Shown here piece by piece: positions 1 to 5,407 of a DNA stretch of 5,661 nucleotides. The DNA comes from Flavobacteriales bacterium (GTDB taxonomy: Bacteria > Bacteroidota > Bacteroidia > Flavobacteriales > BACL11). A program made the position numbers and the translations under genes. Where the stretch lies: positions 1-5,661 of the forward strand of contig NYTT01000074.1 in assembly GCA_002683775.1 (NCBI GenBank), written 5' to 3'. The notes below the pieces were generated by a model. That model did not search any database, was not told the DNA's origin, and saw only the letters and a list, made by a program, of their open reading frames with translations. Position 1 is the stretch's first letter, and each line of letters begins with the position of its first letter.

Positions 1-505
1 CACAATCATTTCTTTTAATTTTTCCAAGTCCTTTCATTCTATGATACGGAAATTTTAAAGATTCTGAATATGATTTTGTACCGAAAAAAGGTACTGTATG
101 ATGTACAAGAGGTACTGCTAGAGGAGTCATAGGGACTCTAGGTCCGTATGCAACTTTACTAACAAATAAGAAATCTCCAATTAGCATTGATTTTTCCATA
201 GAAGATGTTGGAATTGTATACGCCTCAATCAAAAAAGTACGTAAAATTGTAGCAGCAATTATAGCAAACCCAATTGCATCAATCCAAGATCTAAATTCAC
301 CTTTGCTTTTGTGCTTTTTTTTATCTTTCTTTTTCCAAAACTTCCATGAAATTGTTTCCCAAAACAAAATATCACCAGCAATTAGAGGTGCGAAATAAAG
401 CCATTCACCTTCAATACTATAAACAAATAAACTCCATAAAATAGTTGCTAAAATAAATGAGATAATTTTAAATGACTTTCCAAGTAATTTCTTTATTGAT
501 TTCAT
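1..505 (-). CDS. lepB: Signal peptidase I (LepB), N-terminal part, cut by window edge
   Basis: Membrane-bound leader peptidase that cleaves signal peptides from proteins exported by Sec or Tat. The 168 codons present begin MKSIKKLLGK. They show a hydrophobic segment at about residues 11-29, a lysine-rich stretch (about 55-68), a second hydrophobic segment at about 75-93, and then box B, IPTSSMEKSMLIGDFLFVSK (98-117). By alignment with the E. coli enzyme the nucleophile is Ser102, the serine just before Met103. The following VPMTPLAVPLVHH and the tyrosine/lysine-rich run up to KIKRND match Bacteroidota LepB proteins as I remember them. The frame leaves the window just as box C (the RGD-like segment) begins, so the catalytic lysine of box D is not visible. 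The ATG lies 4 bases after the dapB stop, which implies cotranscription and probably translational coupling. No Shine-Dalgarno is seen. The family assignment is firm; completeness of the gene cannot be judged. Confidence 0.95.
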   Translation of the reverse strand, partial: MKSIKKLLGKSFKIISFILATILWSLFVYSIEGEWLYFAPLIAGDILFWETISWKFWKKKDKKKHKSKGEFRSWIDAIGFAIIAATILRTFLIEAYTIPTSSMEKSMLIGDFLFVSKVAYGPRVPMTPLAVPLVHHTVPFFGTKSYSESLKFPYHRMKGLGKIKRNDC

Positions 506-509
506 ATTT

Positions 510-1175
510 TTATTTAATTATATCATTCATATCAAACACACCTGTCTTTCCGATTATCCATTCGGCTGCTAAAATAGCACCTTTAGCGAAACCTTCTCGA
601 TTTGTAGCTGTATGTTTTATTTCAATCTCATCATTTAATGATGAATAATTAATTCGATGTGTTCCTACAGTATCCTTAATTCTTTGACTTTTTACAGTTA
701 TATTTCTGTGATTTATAGTCTCAATATCTTGTTTTAATGTTATTGCTGTTCCACTTGGAGAATCAATTTTACCTGTGTGATGAATTTCATTAATAGTACA
801 GTCGTATTTATATTGTTGCATTAATTTAGCTAGATTTTTATTTAGTTGAAAAAAAATGTTAACTGCAATACTGAAATTAGATGAATATAGGAAGGCACCT
901 TTTTTTTTGGTACATAAGTCTTCAATTTCAGATTTCTTATCCAGCCATCCAGTAGTTCCAGATATCACAGGTATATTACTATAAATTGCATGTGTAATAT
1001 TCTTAAAAGCTGAATCAGGTGTGCTGAAATCAATAGCAACATCTGCATTAGAAAGATCAAGAGTTTCAATAGATGTTTTTGAGTCAGAGCAACATACTAT
1101 ATAATGTCCTTTTTGAGAAGCTAATTCATTAATTTTCTTGCCCATTTTCCCATTTCCTATTAGTGCTATTTTCAT
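510..1175 (-). CDS. dapB: 4-hydroxy-tetrahydrodipicolinate reductase (DapB)
   Basis: Cytosolic enzyme that reduces 4-hydroxy-tetrahydrodipicolinate to tetrahydrodipicolinate with NAD(P)H, in the lysine and diaminopimelate pathway. The protein has 221 residues, somewhat short for the family because the region after the catalytic motif (about 150-170) is compact. The nucleotide-binding loop is GNGKMGK (7-13). DFSTP (49-53) and GTTGW (73-77) line the cofactor site, and SSNFSIAVN (98-106) is the usual hinge. EIHHTGK (130-136) supplies the catalytic His132/His133 and Lys136, followed by the substrate-binding SPSGTA (139-144). The C-terminal block EIKHTATNREGFAKGA (185-200) is also conserved. The start is the only ATG that preserves the complete N-terminal Rossmann strand. 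A promoter-like sequence sits directly before it. A run of nine A on the coding strand (900-908) encodes Lys90-92. The gene lies between the DUF5683 gene (50-base gap) and lepB (4-base gap). Confidence 0.97.
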   Translation of the reverse strand: MKIALIGNGKMGKKINELASQKGHYIVCCSDSKTSIETLDLSNADVAIDFSTPDSAFKNITHAIYSNIPVISGTTGWLDKKSEIEDLCTKKKGAFLYSSNFSIAVNIFFQLNKNLAKLMQQYKYDCTINEIHHTGKIDSPSGTAITLKQDIETINHRNITVKSQRIKDTVGTHRINYSSLNDEIEIKHTATNREGFAKGAILAAEWIIGKTGVFDMNDIIK

Positions 1176-1179
1176 GTCT

Positions 1180-1209
1180 CAAAAATATAAACTATATTTT
1201 TAAATTCAA
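1180..1209 (-). promoter_or_regulatory. Putative internal promoter for dapB-lepB (Bacteroidota type)
   Basis: On the minus strand TTG (1207-1209) is followed, after exactly 19 bases, by TATTTTTG (1180-1187). This matches the Bacteroidota pattern of TTG/TTTG, about 19-21 bases, TAnnTTTG. It sits in the only sizeable gap inside the parA-lepB unit. The -7 element ends only 4 bases before the dapB ATG, so transcription from it would give a nearly leaderless mRNA. The spacing and motif are seen directly; activity is inferred, and chance matches are common in such AT-rich DNA. Confidence 0.45.
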
Positions 1210-1225
1210 TAAAAAATACAATTGA

Positions 1226-1738
1226 TTAAAGATTGAATGATAATTGTATGCCAGAAGATTTAGAATGGATAAAATATATTGGTTTTATATTCATTGATAA
1301 ATCTTCAGATACATCAAAACTAAAAAGATGTGCACTTACTGAAGCATCAATAATATTTAAAAGATAGGTAAGCGTAAATAATAAGGTTGATACCTCACGA
1401 TTTCTTCTGTAAAAATCTGTAAGTGTTACTAAATCTTGATTTGAATATTCTCCTTGAAATTGATCAGTGTTATTATCATTATTTATTCTATTTAAATAGG
1501 TGGATCTGTAGAGTTTATACTGATCGTTATTTTGTTTAATGTAATACGCAGATGCAATAAGTCCAGAATAAATTATTGGTATTTTCCAATATTTTTTGGT
1601 GTATATTTGTCCTGCACCAGGAATTATTGCAGAATAAAGAGATGCTTTTTTAGCATTCTTGCTTTTAAAACTCTGAGCGGACACTAATATACTTAAGAAA
1701 AAGAAACACAAGAAAAGTGATTTTTTTTTCAAAATCAA
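1226..1738 (-). CDS. DUF5683 family protein with signal peptide, TTG start
   Basis: Protein of unknown function, recognised as the Bacteroidota DUF5683 family. Its hallmarks are KKASLYSAIIPGAGQIYTKK (30-49), KYWKIPIIYSG (49-59), the tyrosine-rich QYKLYRSTYLNR (73-84), DFYRRNRE (108-115), and NIIDASVSAHLFSFDVS (128-144). An N-terminal signal peptide is clear: lysines, a phenylalanine/leucine-rich core, then LVSAQS with likely cleavage after the alanine. Two further hydrophobic stretches (about 52-67 and 117-132) suggest membrane association. No ATG is available: the frame is closed by a stop at 1748-1750 and the candidates are TTG at 1736-1738 or TTG at 1730-1732. The second would give MKKKS, an ideal signal-peptide start. 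The upstream TTG lies one base after the parB stop, so coupling to parB translation is likely. Cellular role unknown; the conserved context with parAB, dapB and lepB hints at an envelope function. Confidence 0.87.
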   Translation of the reverse strand: MILKKKSLFLCFFFLSILVSAQSFKSKNAKKASLYSAIIPGAGQIYTKKYWKIPIIYSGLIASAYYIKQNNDQYKLYRSTYLNRINNDNNTDQFQGEYSNQDLVTLTDFYRRNREVSTLLFTLTYLLNIIDASVSAHLFSFDVSEDLSMNIKPIYFIHSKSSGIQLSFNL

Positions 1739-1739
1739 A

Positions 1740-2651
1740 TTATTTATTTAGAAGATTAATTAAATCACTTAGCCCTTTGTCATTACTAAAAGGAATTATG
1801 AGTTTTCCTTTTCCATTTTCATTATACTTTAGTTCAAGGGAAGTATTAGTTTTCTTAGATAAATCATGTATAATTTTTTGATATTTAAATGGCACTGTAT
1901 ATTTAGGTGGTTTAACTTTCGAAATTTGTTTATATGTTTTTGATGAGAACTCTTTCGAGAGTTGTTCTACTTCTCTAACTGAGTAGCCATTTTCTATAAT
2001 GTCATAAAATAAATTAATTTGTGATTCCTCTGATTTAATGGAGACTAGTGATCTAGCATGTCCATTACTTATTTTACCATTTATTAATGCTTTCTGTATT
2101 TCGTTAGGTAGTTTTAGAAGTCGTAAAAAATTTGATATTGTACTTCTGTTTTTTCCAACTCGTTCACTACATTCTTCTTGTGTAAGATTTATTTCATCTA
2201 TAAGTCGTTTATAACTTAGAGCAACTTCAATTGGATTTAGATTTTCACGTTGAATGTTTTCAACCAAAGCCATTTCTAGCATTTGTTGATCATTAGCTAT
2301 TCTAATGAATGCTGGTATTTTTATAAGTCCTGCTAATTGAGATGCTCTAAATCTTCTTTCTCCAGAAATTAACTGATACTGTTGCTCTTTCATTTTTCTA
2401 ACAGTTATAGGCTGTATAACTCCTAAATTTTCAATAGATGAAGCAAGCTCATTTAATCTCTCTACATTGAAATCCGTTCTTGGTTGGAAAGGGTTAGTTG
2501 TTATGTGACTTAAGTTAACTTCATGAAATCTCCCTAAATTTTCTGCAGTTATTGTTTGGCTTTCTACTTTTGAATTTGATGATATATCTGTAATATTAGT
2601 TCCTAATATTGATGCTAGCCCTCTTCCTAATGCTCCTCTTTCTTTACCCAT
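1740..2651 (-). CDS. parB: Chromosome partitioning protein ParB (Spo0J family)
   Basis: ParB is a parS-binding CTPase clamp that spreads on DNA around the origin, recruits SMC and stimulates ParA. At 303 residues it has normal family length. The N-terminal ALGRGLASILG (7-17) is the arginine-containing peptide that activates the ParA ATPase. The ParB/Srx domain carries NPFQPR (53-58), GVIQPITVR (77-85) and the CTP-binding GERRFRAS (97-104). ENIQRENLNPIEVALSY (131-147) follows. A helix-turn-helix (about 156-178, with GKNRSTISNFLRLLKLP) and GKISNGHARSL (192-202) form the parS-reading region. The C-terminus (about 265-303) fits the dimerisation domain. The start is 5 bases after the parA stop, and the stop is 1 base before the TTG of the next gene, so it is embedded in the operon. 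No residue needed for CTP or DNA binding is obviously missing. Confidence 0.97.
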   Translation of the reverse strand: MGKERGALGRGLASILGTNITDISSNSKVESQTITAENLGRFHEVNLSHITTNPFQPRTDFNVERLNELASSIENLGVIQPITVRKMKEQQYQLISGERRFRASQLAGLIKIPAFIRIANDQQMLEMALVENIQRENLNPIEVALSYKRLIDEINLTQEECSERVGKNRSTISNFLRLLKLPNEIQKALINGKISNGHARSLVSIKSEESQINLFYDIIENGYSVREVEQLSKEFSSKTYKQISKVKPPKYTVPFKYQKIIHDLSKKTNTSLELKYNENGKGKLIIPFSNDKGLSDLINLLNK

Positions 2652-2656
2652 AAATA

Positions 2657-3430
2657 TTATTTAGTAATAGTTAATTTCTGTAACAACTCATTTGCTAAAT
2701 TAAGATAGTTTATAGCCCCCTTACTTGCAACATCATGAATCACTATTGTTTCTCCAAAAGATGGAGATTCACCTAATCTTACATTTCTGTGAATAATAGT
2801 TTTGAAAACCATATCTTGAAAGTGTGTTTTAACCTCTTCAACAACCTGGTTTGCTAGTCTTAATCTAGTGTCATACATAGTAAGTAATAAACCCTCTATT
2901 TGCAGGTCGATATTAAATCGTTGCTGTACGATTTTGATTGTATTAAGTAGCTTTCCTAATCCTTCAAGAGCAAAATATTCGCATTGAATAGGTACTATTA
3001 CGCTATCTGAAGCAGATAATGCGTTTAGAGTTAATAAGCCTAATGAAGGAGCACAATCAATAATAATGTAATCAAATTGATCTTTAATTAAAGTCAATAC
3101 TTTTTTCATTTTATATTCTCTCTCAATACTTTCAACTAATTCTATTTCTGCGCCAACTAAATTAATTGACGCTGGAAGTAGAAATAAATTTGGGCTTTTG
3201 GTACTTATAATACAGTCACTAGTTTCTGCTTTACCAATTAAGCATTCGTATACGCTGTTTTTAATGTCATTTGCATCAAAACCGACACCTGAAGTTGAAT
3301 TTGCTTGCGGATCTGCATCAACTAATAAGACCTTCTTTTCAAGAACCCCTAAGCTTGCAGCTAAATTAATAGCTGTTGTAGTCTTTCCAACACCTCCTTT
3401 TTGATTTGCGATAGAGATTATTTTTCCCAT
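2657..3430 (-). CDS. parA: Chromosome partitioning ATPase ParA (Soj family)
   Basis: Walker-type ATPase that binds the nucleoid non-specifically as an ATP dimer and positions ParB-parS complexes during origin segregation. At 257 residues with no N-terminal helix-turn-helix, this is the chromosomal Soj type rather than the long plasmid type Ia. The deviant Walker A is KGGVGKTT (11-18), with signature Lys11 and P-loop Lys16. VDADPQANST (37-46) is the Walker A' region and IIIDCAPSLG (122-131) Walker B. PIQCEYFALEGLGKLL (147-162) and HRNVRLGESPSFG (214-226) are family blocks. The ATG gives an N-terminus (MGKIISIANQKGG) typical of Soj. It is first in the parA-parB-DUF5683-dapB-lepB unit. A candidate promoter lies 24-53 bases upstream, and no Shine-Dalgarno is visible. 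Confidence 0.97.
   Translation of the reverse strand: MGKIISIANQKGGVGKTTTAINLAASLGVLEKKVLLVDADPQANSTSGVGFDANDIKNSVYECLIGKAETSDCIISTKSPNLFLLPASINLVGAEIELVESIEREYKMKKVLTLIKDQFDYIIIDCAPSLGLLTLNALSASDSVIVPIQCEYFALEGLGKLLNTIKIVQQRFNIDLQIEGLLLTMYDTRLRLANQVVEEVKTHFQDMVFKTIIHRNVRLGESPSFGETIVIHDVASKGAINYLNLANELLQKLTITK
3150..3172 (-). repeat. 23-base imperfect inverted repeat inside parA
   Basis: In the sense (minus-strand) RNA the outer bases pair as GCGUCAAUUA against UAGUUGGCGC, a 10-base-pair stem with two G-U pairs and a 3-base loop. On DNA it is a palindrome with two mismatched pairs and an asymmetric centre. It encodes ASINLVGA (residues 87-94 of ParA), a fairly conserved part of the protein, so coding constraint may explain part of it. 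The pairing is seen directly; any function is inferred. Confidence 0.45.
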
Positions 3431-3453
3431 TACTAGAATTAATTTTTAAAGTA

Positions 3454-3483
3454 TAAAGGTAAGTGATATTTATATGCTTTTAA
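3454..3483 (-). promoter_or_regulatory. Putative parA operon promoter
   Basis: On the minus strand TTA (3481-3483), 19 bases, then TACCTTTA (3454-3461) fits the Bacteroidota TTG-N19-TAnnTTTG layout, with one mismatch in each element. Transcription would begin near 3447-3450, leaving a leader of about 20 bases before the parA ATG at 3430. It is the best candidate in the 101-base gap, but the match is imperfect. Confidence 0.4.
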
Positions 3484-3493
3484 CTTATCGAGC

Positions 3494-3508
3494 TTAATAA
3501 ATTATTAA
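3494..3508. repeat. 15-base perfect AT-only palindrome between ABC gene and parA
   Basis: TTAATAA, central A, TTATTAA. The arms are fully complementary over 7 bases. It lies 23 bases after the ABC exporter stop and 10 bases upstream of the candidate parA -33 element. There is no following T-run on the transcribed (minus) strand, so it is a poor intrinsic terminator; an operator or a chance AT palindrome are the alternatives. The same two arms occur in swapped order at 5373-5387. Confidence 0.5.
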
Positions 3509-3531
3509 CAAATAGAAATCTTTTTTACGTT

Positions 3532-5280
3532 CTATATTGAATTATTTTGAGTTTCATTGATTTGGTAGTAAATCCCTTTGTTTTTAATAAGATTCTCATG
3601 TGATCCGCGTTCAACTATTTCTCCATTATCTAAAACTATTATATTGTCACAATGTTTAATTGTTGAGATTCTATGGCTGATTAGTATTGATGTTTTTCTT
3701 TCGGTTAATTTTTTTAGATTTCTTAAAATTTTTTGTTCTTTTTTAGCATCCACAGCTGATAAACAATCATCAAAGATATATAAATCAGGATTTTTATAGA
3801 ATGTACGTGCAATTGCTAATCTTTGCCTTTGTCCTCCTGAAAGCTTTACACCTCTTTCCCCTATTATTGTGTTGTATCCTTGTGAGAAGTTTGTAATTTC
3901 ATCAAATATTTCTGCTTTTTTTGATGCATTTTTTATTTCTTGATCTGTTTTTTTGTTTGAAGAGAATGATATGTTTTCGCTAATAGTACCTGAAAATAAA
4001 TATCCGTCCTGAGGAACATATCCAATTGATGATCGTAAGTTGTAAAGATTAAGGTCTTTTAAATCTTTATCTCCTAATAATATTTTTCCACTGTTTGGGT
4101 CATACAGTCTACAAACAAGGTTTGCAATTGTTGATTTTCCACTACCTGTTTTACCAAATATCCCAAGCGACTTCCCTTCTCTAATTACGAAATTAATTTT
4201 GTTTAATGCTTTAATTTTTGTGTCATTATGTATAAATGAAACATTTTTGAAATGTAAATCACCTTCTATTTTTGAATTATTATTAGACTTATTGCGAATT
4301 TCAGGTTTTATAAGTAAGAAGTTGTTTATTCTTTTTTGGGATGCGGCAGCTCTTTGAATTATTGATGTAATCCATCCTAATGAAGCTACTGGCCAAGCTA
4401 ACATATTAACATATATAATGAATTCAGCAATATTACCTGTTGTTATGTTTCCACTATAGCTCTCCATTCCACCAACGTAAATAATAAATATTGTACTCAT
4501 TCCAATCATTGTTACTATTAATGGAAAGAAAATAGCTTCAATTTTAACTAGATTTATTTGTTTAGATGTGTATTGCTTACATGCACTAAGAAACATGAGC
4601 CATGAATTTTTCTCATTGTTAAATGACTTGATTATCTTAATTCCTGAAAATGTTTCTTGTGATATGGTCGTCAAGGCAGATAATTGTGCTTGTACTCTTT
4701 CGCTCTTTTTGTTGATTTTAGTACTTACTATATATATTAAGCAAGCTAAAATTGGTAGAGGAATTAGTACATATAATGTAAGTTTATGACTTACACTCAT
4801 CATTTTGCTTATGACTAAATAAAACAATATCGTTGTATTGATACCATACATAATTGCAGGTCCTAAATACATTCTCACTCTGCTCACGTCTTCAGAAATC
4901 CTGTTCATTAAATCACCTGTTTTGTTTTTGTTGTAAAAACTAATACTTAAGTTTTGATATTGATTGTAGATTTCATTTTTTAAATCAAATTCAATTTTTC
5001 TACTCATAACAATTATTGTTTGTCTCATGAAGAACATAAACAGCCCTTTTAGCAAGGCAAATGAGATAATAAGAGCGCTATATTTAATTAACTTGAGATA
5101 AATTACAGAATTAGAGTTATTATCTTTATTAATATTTTCTGATACAAAATCAAATGCTTTTCTTACAAACTCTGCAGGATATAGAGCAAATAAATTAGCA
5201 ATTAAAATAAATAATCCGCCAATTATTAGTGAATTACGATAATTCCAAAGAAATTTGTTGAGATATTTTAAGTTTTGCAT
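3532..5280 (-). CDS. Type I ABC exporter, fused permease and ATPase
   Basis: Half-transporter of the lipid/multidrug exporter class (MsbA-like architecture), 582 residues, probably acting as a dimer in the inner membrane. Six predicted membrane segments lie at about 17-35, 66-85, 143-160, 167-186, 249-271 and 285-304. The nucleotide-binding domain has Walker A GKTGSGKST (376-384), Q-loop VPQDGYLFSGT (422-432), signature LSGGQRQ (480-486), Walker B YIFDD (501-505), D-loop SAVD (508-511) and switch His536 in ISHR. The residue after the Walker B aspartate is Asp505 instead of the usual catalytic Glu. I chose the ATG at 5278-5280 (MQNLKYLNKFLWNYR), which matches the usual N-terminus of this family. 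The open frame continues 60 codons further, to an ATG at 5458-5460, but that part would run antisense through the leucine dehydrogenase start. Substrate unknown. No good terminator separates it from parA. Confidence 0.92.
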   Translation of the reverse strand: MQNLKYLNKFLWNYRNSLIIGGLFILIANLFALYPAEFVRKAFDFVSENINKDNNSNSVIYLKLIKYSALIISFALLKGLFMFFMRQTIIVMSRKIEFDLKNEIYNQYQNLSISFYNKNKTGDLMNRISEDVSRVRMYLGPAIMYGINTTILFYLVISKMMSVSHKLTLYVLIPLPILACLIYIVSTKINKKSERVQAQLSALTTISQETFSGIKIIKSFNNEKNSWLMFLSACKQYTSKQINLVKIEAIFFPLIVTMIGMSTIFIIYVGGMESYSGNITTGNIAEFIIYVNMLAWPVASLGWITSIIQRAAASQKRINNFLLIKPEIRNKSNNNSKIEGDLHFKNVSFIHNDTKIKALNKINFVIREGKSLGIFGKTGSGKSTIANLVCRLYDPNSGKILLGDKDLKDLNLYNLRSSIGYVPQDGYLFSGTISENISFSSNKKTDQEIKNASKKAEIFDEITNFSQGYNTIIGERGVKLSGGQRQRLAIARTFYKNPDLYIFDDCLSAVDAKKEQKILRNLKKLTERKTSILISHRISTIKHCDNIIVLDNGEIVERGSHENLIKNKGIYYQINETQNNSI

Positions 5281-5309
5281 GAATTGAGTAAATACTTTAA
5301 ATGATTTGC

Positions 5310-5317
5310 CAAAAATA
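5310..5317 (-). promoter_or_regulatory. Candidate -7 element for the ABC exporter
   Basis: TATTTTTG on the minus strand, a full match to TAnnTTTG, ending 29 bases before the chosen ATG. That leaves a plausible leader of about 20-25 bases. No TTG lies at the expected 17-23 bases upstream, so only half of the promoter pattern is present. Its position inside the longer open frame favours the shorter start. Confidence 0.33.
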
Positions 5318-5372
5318 ATAAGTAAATTCGCGACCGCTTTAAAAATATGATTTATTTCACATAGAATTTGAG

Positions 5373-5387
5373 TTATTAAATTAATAA
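5373..5387. repeat. 15-base perfect AT-only palindrome upstream of leucine dehydrogenase
   Basis: TTATTAA, central A, TTAATAA, ending 20 bases before the leucine dehydrogenase ATG. Arms pair perfectly over 7 bases. It uses the same arm sequences as the palindrome at 3494-3508 but in inside-out order. Could be an operator in the divergent region; AT-rich composition makes chance plausible. Confidence 0.45.
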
Positions 5388-5407
5388 GAATAAAAACTGA
5401 CATATTT

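Larger units (their letters stand above)
5281..5407. other. Divergent intergenic region (ABC exporter / leucine dehydrogenase)
   Basis: These 127 bases separate two divergently transcribed genes and must hold both promoters. Visible are a -7-like TATTTTTG for the exporter (5310-5317, minus strand), a 9-base GC-rich patch (5329-5337) and a 15-base palindrome (5373-5387). For the plus-strand gene no convincing TAnnTTTG element is found; TAGAATTTG (5362-5370) has one base too many in the spacer. Confidence 0.7.

Noticed and set aside
90..117. Direct repeat GGTACTG, two copies 21 bases apart
   Set aside because: Falls in lepB and encodes two Val-Pro pairs of the conserved segment; coding constraint explains it.
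3198..3404. Plus-strand open frame of 68 codons
   Set aside because: Lies entirely antisense to the ATP-binding half of parA and has no recognisable protein features; it is a shadow of parA.
3431..3531. Intrinsic terminator after the ABC exporter
   Set aside because: The only hairpin candidate is AT-only with a 1-base centre and no T-run on the transcribed strand, so a terminator call is not supported.
3578..3799. Plus-strand open frame of 73 codons
   Set aside because: Antisense to the Walker B and switch-histidine region of the ABC exporter; no independent coding evidence.
4568..4789. Plus-strand open frame of 73 codons
   Set aside because: Antisense to the membrane domain of the ABC exporter; its hydrophobic run mirrors the AT-rich membrane-segment codons.
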